DNA of 64,000 nucleotides from Candidatus Poribacteria bacterium (GTDB taxonomy: Bacteria; Poribacteria; WGA-4E; WGA-3G). Below are positions 1-8,490 of the stretch, in pieces (position 1 is the stretch's first letter; each line of letters starts with the position of its first letter). The notes beneath the pieces are model-generated. The model did no database searches, was not told the DNA's origin, and worked only from the letters and a program-made list of their open reading frames with translations. Made by a program: the position numbers and the translations under genes. The DNA is taken from NCBI GenBank assembly GCA_028820845.1, contig JAPPII010000026.1, positions 25,321 through 89,320 of the forward strand, read 5' to 3'.

Positions 1-324
1 ATGCTGAACTGTGCTCGGACTTGCAAGTTCTATCACAAAATCGGGTGTGTGAGATTCCTCCCAGGTCAGATAGGTGCCACGCTGCTTTTTCGCGACTCCC
101 CGAACGACAAAAACATCGGGGGCAACCGATTTCGTTGCATCGCCCATTTCGTAATAGATTAACAGATCTCCAGAAACATAAACATCATCATGTTCCCGAA
201 AGTGATGTTCAATCATTTGAAGGAGGTCCATAAGTAATTTACGATGCCAATCAGTTTCTGCCATAGGTTTACCGTCTGAAGAGGGATAGAAGGGTATTGG
301 AGCAGACACGACTTTTTGCTGCAT
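1..324 (-). CDS. Uma2-family protein (DUF820), C-terminus cut by window edge
   Basis: This gene reads leftward off the window, so only the first 108 codons are present. The ATG at 324 is preceded by a strong AGGAGGTGG Shine-Dalgarno sequence. The visible protein contains SVAPDVFVV, GTYLTWEE and PDFVIELASPST, the central block of the Uma2 family, which has a PD-(D/E)XK endonuclease-like fold with the Asp of the APD motif and the Glu of VIELASPS as putative metal ligands. Family members are usually near 190 residues, so roughly 80 are missing. The biological role of Uma2 proteins is unsettled and no nuclease activity can be claimed from sequence. It is transcribed in the same direction as the following PhyH gene but 114 bp away. 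Confidence 0.85.
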   Translation of the reverse strand, partial: MQQKVVSAPIPFYPSSDGKPMAETDWHRKLLMDLLQMIEHHFREHDDVYVSGDLLIYYEMGDATKSVAPDVFVVRGVAKKQRGTYLTWEESHTPDFVIELASPSTVQH

Positions 325-438
325 GGTTCCACCTCCTAAAAGGGTTATCAAATTGCTAAGGGGTTAGTCATTAAGAATAACATACAAGTTGTGATATGTC
401 AATTTTCAATGCTTTTTTTACGAGTTGCTACGCTCATT

Positions 439-1194
439 TTATTCATAATGAATTCGCTGACTTCCATCAAATGAGAATCGCGGCCAATCGCGTTCCCAGT
501 TTTCGGAGGCGTAAGGGATATAATGGCACGCTAACGCATGTCTACGGGTACCGGGCTGCAGAATTTCTGCACCGCCGTGGATTAATTTGCCGTCAAAGAG
601 AATCACATCTCCAGCGTTCACCATAACTTGAACCGCATCCACGCCATTTTCTTCAAAAACTTGTTTGACTGCTGGAAAATAGCGATTGTGCTGTTGTTGC
701 TCGTAGGTTTCTCCCGGTAGAAAGGTCATCGGCACGTCCTTTTTCGTAACTAATTGACCTTTATGTGAACCCGGTTGTACGATGAGGGGACCGTTATTCT
801 CATCAACACTGACCATCGCGATCCACGCAGACATGCAGTCGGGCAGATAGTATTGGTCTTGATGGAATGGATGCTCTGAACCTTCGTAAAAGTGCATTGT
901 CTGGATGCCTTCCGGTTCCCCGCCAAAGCAGTCTGTGAGTGGCTTGTGTAAGCGCGAATCGATCAGCAAGTCCAATACACGTTGGTCATATAGATGCTGA
1001 TTAAAGGTACGAGCCCCATATTTATCCTGTTGAAAGAATCCTTCGAGATGTTTATGCCCTGTGTGAAGGTCTTCCATGTGCGCTACAAAACTTTGACATT
1101 CTTCCGCTGAGAAGACGCTTTCAAGGACGAGATACCCGTTTTCCTGATAGAACGCTTTTTGCGTAGGTGTTAAGCCTCTCTTTTCGGATGTCAT
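439..1194 (-). CDS. Phytanoyl-CoA dioxygenase (PhyH) family protein
   Basis: A 251-residue Fe(II)/2-oxoglutarate-dependent oxygenase of the PhyH family. The iron-binding facial triad is visible as H111-x-D113 in the segment FHQDQYYLP and H206 in KLIHGG, with R217/R218 as the likely 2-oxoglutarate-binding arginine. Length and the PGSH segment near residue 141 are typical. Family members hydroxylate diverse small molecules (lipids, ectoine-like compounds, natural products), so the substrate is not predictable. The ATG at 1194 has a GAGGGGG Shine-Dalgarno five bases upstream. It is divergent from the S51 peptidase gene, with a 174-bp shared upstream region. Confidence 0.92.
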   Translation of the reverse strand: MTSEKRGLTPTQKAFYQENGYLVLESVFSAEECQSFVAHMEDLHTGHKHLEGFFQQDKYGARTFNQHLYDQRVLDLLIDSRLHKPLTDCFGGEPEGIQTMHFYEGSEHPFHQDQYYLPDCMSAWIAMVSVDENNGPLIVQPGSHKGQLVTKKDVPMTFLPGETYEQQQHNRYFPAVKQVFEENGVDAVQVMVNAGDVILFDGKLIHGGAEILQPGTRRHALACHYIPYASENWERDWPRFSFDGSQRIHYE

Positions 1195-1291
1195 TTTTCC
1201 CCCTCAAGAAGTTGCGGATACTGTTTATGCTTCTCTGCTTTTATTTTAACACAGTTGTTGATGAAATTGCAGTTAAATTTCCGAAGGTTTT

Positions 1292-1320
1292 TTGACAATG
1301 TTTGTTGAATCTGCTATTAT
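1292..1320 (+). promoter_or_regulatory. Sigma-70-type promoter for the S51 peptidase gene
   Basis: TTGACA at 1292-1297, a 17-bp spacer and TATTAT at 1315-1320 form a near-consensus housekeeping promoter in the divergent region. The start codon of the peptidase gene is about 48 bp downstream of the -10 element, leaving a short leader with an AGGAGA ribosome-binding site. Confidence 0.7.
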
Positions 1321-1368
1321 TATTCTTATTCTCGAAATAAAAGGATAAGAAGGTTTAGGAGACGATTG

Positions 1369-2118
1369 ATGAAAACAGTTCCTAAGATCGTCGCAGTCGG
1401 TGGCGGGGAAATCAGTGAGCAAGAAACCGCTACGATTGACAGGCGTATCATTGAATTAACAGGTAAAACACAGCCCAAGGCACTCTTTATTCCAACTGCC
1501 AGTAGCGATGCCCCTGGATACATTGACACCTTTGAAGCGTATTACGGTGGACATTTTGGATGTCAAACGCGCATTCTCACACTCACTCAAAATCCGCCAG
1601 GGTTTGAGGAGATGTCCGCATTGGTATTGGACTCAGACCTCGTCTATGTTGGGGGCGGGAATACCTATCGGATGATGAAACTGTGGCGGCGATTGGGATT
1701 AGATGCCGTGTTGACAGAAGCTGCATCCCGCGGGACTGTGCTATCGGGTCTCAGTGCTGGTGCGATCTGCTGGTTTAAATACGGACATAGCGATTCTCGC
1801 TCTTTCTCGAGTAATCCGAAGTGGGACTATATCCGCGTCAGAGGACTCGGGTTCATTAATGCAATATACTGTCCGCATTATCATTTTGAAGGGCGTGAAC
1901 CTTCTTTTTTCGAGATGATCGCAAAACGCGGGGGCATCGGAATCGCTTGTGATAACAACGCCGCGATTGAAATCGTCGGTGAGCAGTATCGTGTTCTCAC
2001 CTCTGCACCTACTGGAAAGGCATACAAGTTCTTCAAACGTAACGGAAACGTCGTTCCTGTGGAATTATCTCAGGATAGTGAGTATAGACCTTTAGCTAAC
2101 CTTTTAAGGCGGCAATAA
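1369..2118 (+). CDS. Peptidase S51 (dipeptidase E / cyanophycinase-like)
   Basis: A 249-residue serine peptidase of family S51. The nucleophile elbow is seen as SGLSAGAICW with S129 as the catalytic serine. Other hallmarks are the GGGNTYRMM segment (95-103) and the N-terminal VAVGGGEI strand. S51 members are cytoplasmic and cleave Asp-X dipeptides (PepE) or cyanophycin. Length matches the PepE-like group. The ATG at 1369 is chosen over the in-frame TTG at 1366 because AGGAGA lies six bases before it. A strong TTGACA/TATTAT promoter sits just upstream. It is a single-gene unit; the next gene starts 182 bp later. The exact substrate is open. Confidence 0.9.
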   Translation: MKTVPKIVAVGGGEISEQETATIDRRIIELTGKTQPKALFIPTASSDAPGYIDTFEAYYGGHFGCQTRILTLTQNPPGFEEMSALVLDSDLVYVGGGNTYRMMKLWRRLGLDAVLTEAASRGTVLSGLSAGAICWFKYGHSDSRSFSSNPKWDYIRVRGLGFINAIYCPHYHFEGREPSFFEMIAKRGGIGIACDNNAAIEIVGEQYRVLTSAPTGKAYKFFKRNGNVVPVELSQDSEYRPLANLLRRQ

Positions 2119-2300
2119 CATTGAATCTTATTTCGCGCCGCGTCAGGGGAACCCGAATCTAAAATTAGGCTTGATTGATCATAGCCACTGTGTTATCCTA
2201 TTTCCACTAAATATTTTTATCAGGAGGCACCTTTTCTTTCCGTGGTAAGAACCCCATCGGTCTTTTGGGGATGCGGGAAGCCTGGGTTGTTAGAGTTTTT

Positions 2301-3317
2301 ATGCAGGTCGCAGCAATGTTTGGTGAAGGTAAAGGCGGTGTCGTTGAGAAGCCGGATCCTCGGGCAGCTGGGGATGTCGTCGTTGTCAAGATTCATGCCG
2401 TTCCGATGTGTACGGAGTATAAAGGATTTATAGGCGGAGGTACTGGCGAACACTTTGGACACGAAGCCGCGGGTGAAGTCGTTGAAGTCGCACAACCCGG
2501 TCGTGTCAAAGTCGGAGACCGCGTCGTCGTGCAACCTCAGAGCGGTTGCGGTAAGTGTTCGCTGTGTGTTGTCGGGGAACATATCCACTGCCAGAGTCCG
2601 CGTCGCGTCAGCGAAACCCTCGGTACAGAAGCGGCTTCGGCAACTTACGCGCAATATCTCCACAAAATGGACGAATTGCTGTCTCCAATCCCAGACAGTG
2701 TGAGTTATGAACACGCAGGAATGGCGTGTTGTGGACTCGGACCGACATTCGGGGCAATGGAACAGATGCAAGTCAACGCCTTGGATACCGTCATGGTTAC
2801 CGGCTTAGGTCCGGTTGGGTTAGGCGGTATTATCAACGCACACTATCGCGGGGCGCGTGTCATCGGCGTGGACAGCCATCCCTATCGGGCAGAACTCGCC
2901 AAGAAGTTAGGCGCAGAGGCGGTGTTCAACCCAACGGATTCGGATGTCCTTGAACAAATTCTCGACTTCACAGATGGGGTCGGTGTTGACAAAGCTGTGG
3001 ATTGCTCAGGTGCGTCCGCCGCGCATCGGTTAATGGTCGATGCAGCACGCAGGAAGGGACAGGTTACATTCGTCGGTGAAGGTGGAGAGTTTCCGCTCGG
3101 TGCGAGTCGGGATATGATTCGGAAGGGGATTGTCCTCCGCGGGAATTGGCACTACAACCTTGGGGATTATCCCAAATTAATGCAGGTCATTCAATCTGTA
3201 TCCGACCAGATAGACACCTTTATCACACACACCTTCCCGATGCGTGACGTGCAACAGGCATGGGAACTCCAAGCCACCGGAGAGTGCGGTAAGGTCGTGC
3301 TGCATCCTTGGGAATAG
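2301..3317 (+). CDS. Zinc-dependent medium-chain alcohol/polyol dehydrogenase
   Basis: A 338-residue MDR-superfamily dehydrogenase. Catalytic-zinc ligands are the Cys in PMCTEYKG and the His-Glu pair of GHEAAG. The structural-zinc lobe is complete, with four cysteines in CGKCSLC and VGEHIHC. The Rossmann glycine motif is GLGPVGLGG. The family oxidises secondary alcohols, threonine or polyols with NAD(P). The start is uncertain: ATG 2301 fits the point where similarity begins (MQVAAMFGEGKGG) but has only a weak TAGAG site. An AGGAGG at 2223-2228 lies far upstream and fits no start in this frame well, and an in-frame ATG at 2271 has a poorly spaced GGGG. The reading frame is otherwise intact. 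It converges with the SAF-domain oxidoreductase 25 bp downstream. Confidence 0.88.
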   Translation: MQVAAMFGEGKGGVVEKPDPRAAGDVVVVKIHAVPMCTEYKGFIGGGTGEHFGHEAAGEVVEVAQPGRVKVGDRVVVQPQSGCGKCSLCVVGEHIHCQSPRRVSETLGTEAASATYAQYLHKMDELLSPIPDSVSYEHAGMACCGLGPTFGAMEQMQVNALDTVMVTGLGPVGLGGIINAHYRGARVIGVDSHPYRAELAKKLGAEAVFNPTDSDVLEQILDFTDGVGVDKAVDCSGASAAHRLMVDAARRKGQVTFVGEGGEFPLGASRDMIRKGIVLRGNWHYNLGDYPKLMQVIQSVSDQIDTFITHTFPMRDVQQAWELQATGECGKVVLHPWE

Positions 3318-3342
3318 TTGACGAAGAGCCAGCACGAAAAGG

Positions 3343-4695
3343 TTACCAGACGGTCGCGTCTTGGAGACGACGCAGTTTGAGAACGAAGGAATCCTCGTTG
3401 AGTTCTATCATATCGTAAGAGATCGCTTCCCCTTGGGAGATATCGCGTTTGAGTTTGACATCATAAGCCAGACCGAGGGGAAGTAGATTCTCAGCACGCG
3501 CAATCTCTGCCTTCTCAATCAGACCGTTAACGGTATACCCACCGCTGCCATCAAGCACCTCTCCGACTTTCAGGTTGCGTTTGGCAACCGTTATGACATC
3601 GGCGACCGGTGTCGGCAACGGTGTCCCCGTTGGTTGTCCGTAAAGCGCAGCTTTCGCAATCGAAATTGGAGCTTCAACGGCTACAAGGTGGTACGGACGA
3701 TAGAGAAGGTAGTTCTGACCGTCGCCACCCGGATGTAGGTTGTAACTGGCGAGGTCTTCTTGTGTAAACGGGTGATCCGTCCGAATCACAACGAACACGC
3801 CCATCCGAAGTGGATCGTCTAACATCGTCTTGCCATCGGTTGCGATGCTGTTTGCGAGTTCGACGACACCGTGGCGGCTCAAAATGCCGCCTGCTTCTTT
3901 TGTGCTGAAGACTTGGGCGATGTCGGAAATGTTCACTGAAGGTTCGTGCATCCCGCGAATATCGGGTGGGAGTCCAGCCATGTTCGCCAACGAGGTCATC
4001 TCAATCTGCGCCTTTGAACCATCTCGGAACGAGTTGAACATCTTGAAGTTAATCGTGCGCCGTTCAATGAGTTCTTCACTAAACCCGAACCGTTGCGGAA
4101 CGGTATCGGGTATTCCAGCGCGGTCGTCATCATAAAAGACTGTGCCTCGCCCCGCAGCGACAATCTCGAAACCAAGCGTTTTTGCCCACTCAACGATGTT
4201 CATCGTCACACCGGGCTGGTCACCGTCAACGAGGGTATAGACAACACCAGCATTATCCGCCAAGCGTCTCAGGAACGAACCGACGGTAACATCTGTCTCG
4301 ACGTTAACCATCACGAGATGCTTTTTGTGCATCAGGGTGTGGTAAGCCATTTCTGCCCCGACTTCCGGGATACCGGTTGCTTCGACAACGACATCGATGA
4401 GATCCGATTGGATAATATGCATTCCGTCCACAGTAATTGCTCGTTTCCAACTGCGGATGGTGTCGTTCAAGGTGTTCGTATCCTGAACGCGTGAGATTTC
4501 ATCAACTGGGACATTGCTGGCAGTATATGCGTTCGTGGCGTGTGCCAGATTGATGTCGGCAATCGCGCTCGCTACGATACCTTCCATTTGTGAAAGCTGC
4601 GCGACCAACCCCGCACCGAATTTCCCGGCACCAATGATACCCACACGAATCGGATTGTTTGTCGCTGCACGCTCGGCGAGTTGTCTACTGAACAT
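3343..4695 (-). CDS. NAD(P)-binding oxidoreductase with C-terminal SAF domain
   Basis: A 450-residue protein with an N-terminal Rossmann fold (VGIIGAGKFGAG, residues about 18-29) resembling the homoserine-dehydrogenase/Gfo-Idh NAD-binding domain, and a central catalytic-like region containing VDGDQPGVTMN. The C-terminal half includes a segment typical of SAF domains (antifreeze/FlgA-like) around GEVLDGSGGYTVNG. Proteins of this layout are found in sugar and sugar-acid catabolic loci, often annotated only as oxidoreductase or SAF-domain protein. The substrate cannot be read from the sequence. The ATG at 4695 has AAAGGAAC upstream. It is followed on the same strand by no close partner, and the GNAT gene upstream of it is 27 bp away, so the two may be co-transcribed. 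Confidence 0.8.
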   Translation of the reverse strand: MFSRQLAERAATNNPIRVGIIGAGKFGAGLVAQLSQMEGIVASAIADINLAHATNAYTASNVPVDEISRVQDTNTLNDTIRSWKRAITVDGMHIIQSDLIDVVVEATGIPEVGAEMAYHTLMHKKHLVMVNVETDVTVGSFLRRLADNAGVVYTLVDGDQPGVTMNIVEWAKTLGFEIVAAGRGTVFYDDDRAGIPDTVPQRFGFSEELIERRTINFKMFNSFRDGSKAQIEMTSLANMAGLPPDIRGMHEPSVNISDIAQVFSTKEAGGILSRHGVVELANSIATDGKTMLDDPLRMGVFVVIRTDHPFTQEDLASYNLHPGGDGQNYLLYRPYHLVAVEAPISIAKAALYGQPTGTPLPTPVADVITVAKRNLKVGEVLDGSGGYTVNGLIEKAEIARAENLLPLGLAYDVKLKRDISQGEAISYDMIELNEDSFVLKLRRLQDATVW

Positions 4696-4722
4696 ATAAG
4701 GTTGTTCCTTTGATTGCGGACG

Positions 4723-5304
4723 CTATTCAAGTGTCCCTTGAGTTGATTTTTCGTATGCTGCGCGTGTAATTTCAAAGTCCAACGTCTTTCCATCGTCCAC
4801 TTCTCGTACAACCGTGAATCCAAGCGATTCCCACAACCTTTTTGAGCGGGGGTTGTCAACGTTGACATCTACTGGACAGAAACGATCAATCCCTAATTTT
4901 TCAAAAGCGTGCGCCATCAAGCACCGGATAACCTCTTTTCCATAGCCTTTACCCCACAATGTCTTATCCCAGATTCCGATGGGTGACCGCATCACTTTTT
5001 CACCCTCAATTTTCGCTCGTTCCAAGTTCATCCACTGTAAACATACCTCGCCAATCGTTCTGCCGCTCGTCTTTTCTACGATCGCAAACAGAAATCCATC
5101 TTTCCTCATGTATTTGCCCGCACTTTTGAGGTATTCCTTTGTTATAGGTTCGTCGGGTGGCTCTCCCTCCATTGCTTCCAGAAACTCAGGTTCGTTGTAA
5201 AAAGGTACCGCAATGTCAAAATCGGCTTCCTTAAAGGGTCTCAGTATCAGACGCTCCGTTTCCAAGTGAATATTATGTTCTGCAAAATTATCTGGTTGTG
5301 TCAT
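4723..5304 (-). CDS. GNAT N-acetyltransferase, RimJ/RimL type
   Basis: About 193 residues. ETERLILRPF near the N-terminus, LWGKGYGKEVIRCL (acetyl-CoA pyrophosphate-binding motif A) and NVDNPRSKRLWESLGF are hallmarks of the RimJ/RimL/MarR-like GNAT group, which acetylates amines on proteins or small molecules. The preferred start is ATG 5304, because similarity begins just after it and it clears the upstream gene. An in-frame ATG at 5349 would add 15 residues and overlap the retropepsin-like gene by 22 bp. The two genes are probably in one transcript. Acceptor unknown. Confidence 0.87.
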   Translation of the reverse strand: MTQPDNFAEHNIHLETERLILRPFKEADFDIAVPFYNEPEFLEAMEGEPPDEPITKEYLKSAGKYMRKDGFLFAIVEKTSGRTIGEVCLQWMNLERAKIEGEKVMRSPIGIWDKTLWGKGYGKEVIRCLMAHAFEKLGIDRFCPVDVNVDNPRSKRLWESLGFTVVREVDDGKTLDFEITRAAYEKSTQGTLE

Positions 5305-5327
5305 ATTTGAAATTTCCGTATCAGTTG

Positions 5328-5741
5328 TTAGAGAATTTCTATAATCCATTTGCCATCGTGTGCGGGATTATAGATAAGTCCCTCTTTTATATCAAGACAG
5401 AGATCGAGATGTTCCAATACCATGTGTCCAACGAGAACAGGGGACCCCTCAGGCAGATCGGTAACTTGTATTGACCTTGTGCGTCCCAGAATCGTAAATT
5501 GAACTTCTGAATAGAGGATGGGCTCAACAATGCCGGTAGCTGCACGAGCTCGCGTCATTTCAATAGGCGTGAGACCGAGTTGTTCAATGAGAGAAGTCGG
5601 TAAGCAAAGACCCGTCGCACCGGTATCAACAAGGGCATCTGGGACGGTAAGCCGCCGCACGTCTTCCGGCTTCATAACACCCAGCTTTACGGCTACCAAG
5701 TCATATAGATTTTCGAGTTCAATTTGTGTGGTGGGTCTCAT
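5328..5741 (-). CDS. Retropepsin-like (clan AA) aspartyl protease family protein
   Basis: A 137-residue protein containing ALVDTGATGLCLP, the D-T-G-A active-site signature of single-domain retroviral-type aspartic proteases, followed by hydrophobic-hydrophobic-Gly strands and VLVGHMVLEHLDL, equivalent to the second family motif. Such proteins act as homodimers, each supplying one Asp. Bacterial cytoplasmic members of this size are mostly uncharacterised. The ATG at 5741 has an ideal AGGAGG seven bases upstream; an alternative upstream ATG at 5795 lacks this. It ends 23 bp before the preferred start of the GNAT gene, suggesting a two-gene unit. Confidence 0.8.
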   Translation of the reverse strand: MRPTTQIELENLYDLVAVKLGVMKPEDVRRLTVPDALVDTGATGLCLPTSLIEQLGLTPIEMTRARAATGIVEPILYSEVQFTILGRTRSIQVTDLPEGSPVLVGHMVLEHLDLCLDIKEGLIYNPAHDGKWIIEIL

Positions 5742-5873
5742 TTCTTTCCCTCCTATTTTAGTGTTGATTTTTGATGTTGATTGTCGTATTGGCACTCACA
5801 ATTATAGCAGTCTAAACAGGAAATATCAAGATAAACAAAGTCTGCTACAATGTAACTATCACACCTACAAATC

Positions 5874-8027
5874 CTACAGACTGAATAGATAGGTAAACTT
5901 ACTCAAAACCGTCCATTCGTGTCCGTTGAGACCTTCCGATGTGTTCCATGCCTGATCGTACACGAGATAGAAATCGCTACCGGGACGATAGATGTAATTA
6001 ATCAAAAAGTTCGCGCTCGCACGTTGGGCATCGTCATTCCACTGTGCGTACAGTTTGGTAAAGAAACGGGTGTTCAACGCGTAACTAATGCGGGTACCAA
6101 TGACGTTTGTTGTAAAGCGTTCGCTTTCAGGCAATTTAATCCAATTGCGCTGGTATCGCGTTTCGATCGCCAGTTGATAGGTCATCCGCCACTGGCTATC
6201 TATGTCGAAACCGACACGGTTGCCGTTAAAGTAATCCCCAAAGTCTATTCCACCGAATACGCTAAACGGACGGCTGGTCTGGGTGAAAACAGTGAGCGAG
6301 ACCTCGTTCATCTCGTAATCGCCAGCCGGAATCTCAACATCACTGATTGTGAAAGGTTCGTTAACACGATCAAAGACCCGTTTGAAATCAAGATTGAATC
6401 CGTCATCAGAGTCCCAGAGCATACTCCCACCGGTGGATAGGTCCCAACCGATGAGACTGTTATCGTGGTCCAACAGATAGCTGCCAGAGAAAAGCGCGCC
6501 AACGTCTCGTATGCTGTACTGTCTGATTTGGCGTTCGTAACTGGTATTCAACATCAACGAGCGGATGTCTGTCCGATTTACGAATCCCATTTTGCTTGTA
6601 AATTCAGGACCGATGTCGAGATAAGAGGCGTTAATGCGGAATTGGTCGTTGCGCCAATCATTTGAGAGATACCATGCGAAATCGCTTTCGTCGGGCTCTG
6701 GAGACCAACTGCCGACGGTCATTGCGCGCATCCGCCACTGATCGTGTGGTCGAAAAAATAAATCTACTCCACCGTTGCGATGGTAGTTGCCGGTAACGTC
6801 ACTTTGTCGGTTAGTGAGAATGAAACCCATACTTGAATCGCTGAGTATATCGCGCTGCATTCTTAGCACAGAGAAATTCGTCAACGGTACGTCCGATGTA
6901 GCATCGGTCGTCATATTGAGCGCACCGATACTGTAGGGTCCGACTTTCCCTGTGAGTTTACCACCACCAAGGAGTCGAACCTGTTGTTCGTTTTCGATAC
7001 CGATCCGACGGCTGTAAAAAACCGACAACGGGGGTGGACCGAAATCTCCGATACCTGCACCGAAGGCGAACAGTCCGCTGCCCTCAAGAAAAAATTCGCG
7101 GCGTTCGGGGAAAAAGAGATCGAATCGTGTGAGGTTGACCTCTTCCTGGTCTGCCTCTACCTGCGCGAAATCGGTGTTTACAGTCAAGTCCAGTGTCAGG
7201 TTTGATGTTATTCCGTATTTCATATCAAGCCCGAGGTCGCCTTCGGTTGTCCGCTTCCAAATTGTATCGTCGAGATTCCTCGCCAACCCGCCGAGGAGGT
7301 ACGGTTTGACATCAAAATAGGATGGCGATGTGATGCCTTGGAGTCCAATCACTTTGCCTTGATAGGTAGGGTGATAGGTGCCGGGCCAACTCTCGCTGCG
7401 AGGCACTTGTATCCATTGCGATGTTTCGTTCTTTCGCGCGATGTTCCGTCCAAAATTCACGCCCCATACCATCGAGTCGCTCTTTTTGAACCGCAGCTGG
7501 TTAAAGGGAATCGCGATTTCGACCGTCCATCCTTTATCGTGTCGCTGTCCGCCCGCTTCCCAGATACAATCCCAGCTCCCGTTAAGGTTCTCCCCACCAT
7601 CCGTGACTGCGGTATCTGACATCGCACCAAGGGCATTCATCCGAAAAAAGAAGCACTGCCGTTTATCGCCATAGGTGTCGAGCATTACGTAAACATTATC
7701 ATTTTGCCAAAGCTGCCCGTCGCGCCGCATCTCGTTGGCAACGACTTTTTCGGGTTCGGAGTCGTAGCATTCAAATCCGATATAAAGTTTCTCTGTGTCG
7801 TACAACATCCGCACCTCAGTGCGTTCGCTAATGGGTTGCCCTTCATCGGGTGATTGTTGCGTAAAGTCGTCGATAACTTGTGCCTCTGTCCAAGCCTCTT
7901 CATTGAGATGTCCGTCAATTTCGATTGTTTCTTGTGTTAGCAAGGGTCTAATTTCTTTGCTGGCTCTGGCGTTTAAATTTATTGCTGCAACCACTACCAA
8001 TACCAATAAAGCTATTCTGGAACGCAT
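5874..8027 (-). CDS. Secreted CBM9-like/DUF5916 outer-membrane protein
   Basis: A 717-residue exported protein. Residues 1-22 form a signal peptide (hydrophobic core ALLVLVVVAAINL). Residues about 28-220 match the carbohydrate-binding-module-9-like domain at the front of DUF5916 proteins (IDGHLNEEAW, LYIGFECYDSEPEKV, WTVEIAIPF). The remainder alternates short amphipathic strands with aromatic residues, as in outer-membrane beta-barrels (PERREFFLEGSGLF is characteristic), ending with a hydrophobic KFTYLFSL. The family is often near polysaccharide or peptide degradation genes, but its function is unknown. A TAAAAGAGGAGG ribosome-binding site precedes the ATG. A GH32/43-like enzyme gene lies upstream on the same strand, consistent with glycan handling at the cell surface. 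Confidence 0.85.
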   Translation of the reverse strand: MRSRIALLVLVVVAAINLNARASKEIRPLLTQETIEIDGHLNEEAWTEAQVIDDFTQQSPDEGQPISERTEVRMLYDTEKLYIGFECYDSEPEKVVANEMRRDGQLWQNDNVYVMLDTYGDKRQCFFFRMNALGAMSDTAVTDGGENLNGSWDCIWEAGGQRHDKGWTVEIAIPFNQLRFKKSDSMVWGVNFGRNIARKNETSQWIQVPRSESWPGTYHPTYQGKVIGLQGITSPSYFDVKPYLLGGLARNLDDTIWKRTTEGDLGLDMKYGITSNLTLDLTVNTDFAQVEADQEEVNLTRFDLFFPERREFFLEGSGLFAFGAGIGDFGPPPLSVFYSRRIGIENEQQVRLLGGGKLTGKVGPYSIGALNMTTDATSDVPLTNFSVLRMQRDILSDSSMGFILTNRQSDVTGNYHRNGGVDLFFRPHDQWRMRAMTVGSWSPEPDESDFAWYLSNDWRNDQFRINASYLDIGPEFTSKMGFVNRTDIRSLMLNTSYERQIRQYSIRDVGALFSGSYLLDHDNSLIGWDLSTGGSMLWDSDDGFNLDFKRVFDRVNEPFTISDVEIPAGDYEMNEVSLTVFTQTSRPFSVFGGIDFGDYFNGNRVGFDIDSQWRMTYQLAIETRYQRNWIKLPESERFTTNVIGTRISYALNTRFFTKLYAQWNDDAQRASANFLINYIYRPGSDFYLVYDQAWNTSEGLNGHEWTVLSKFTYLFSL

Positions 8028-8490
8028 TTTTCCTCCTCTTTTAGAGTTTTTCTTCCTTACAAACGTAATGCCTTTGGTTGTCGTCTTAAAAAAGAAACAC
8101 CCCCACCGAAATCTCCATTTTGTGATGTCCAGTGATGGGCGTTGTATTGTGTAACTTCAAAAATCTATTATCTGCTACTCATAAGCCCACCCCTGTCTGG
8201 TACATAGAAATAGCGCACAGCACAGCACCAATACCAACTGATGTGCAAAGGCGGTTTTTATGTATCAACGTGGTAAGCGGCAGATAAAGCATTTGATGAT
8301 CCTGTTTTGGAATTTTATGTATGTTAAGTATTATGGCACATTTTGCCCTTGAATGTCAAAGTTTTTTAAATTCCTGATAGAATTCTATAAGAACCTTTAA
8401 CCTTCAGTTTTCTGAAAAATTCACATTTTTTTCACGAAATCGGAATGATTTACAACTTTGGTGGAAAGATTTAAATCGGTAGGGTGATTA
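8028..8490. other. Intergenic region between DUF5916 and GH genes
   Basis: 463 bp with no credible gene. It is AT-rich in its right half. It holds the ribosome-binding site of the DUF5916 gene at its left end and one plausible minus-strand promoter (listed separately). No terminator hairpin or repeat family member was recognised. Confidence 0.6.
8330..8359 (-). promoter_or_regulatory. Possible sigma-70-type promoter for the DUF5916 gene
   Basis: Read on the minus strand, TTGACA (8359-8354), an 18-bp spacer and CATAAT (8335-8330) resemble a housekeeping promoter. The start codon is about 300 bp downstream, so the leader would be long. The match could be chance in AT-rich DNA. Confidence 0.35.

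Noticed and set aside
2220..2771. 183-codon minus-strand frame
   Set aside because: It is antisense to the well-supported alcohol dehydrogenase and has no family features.
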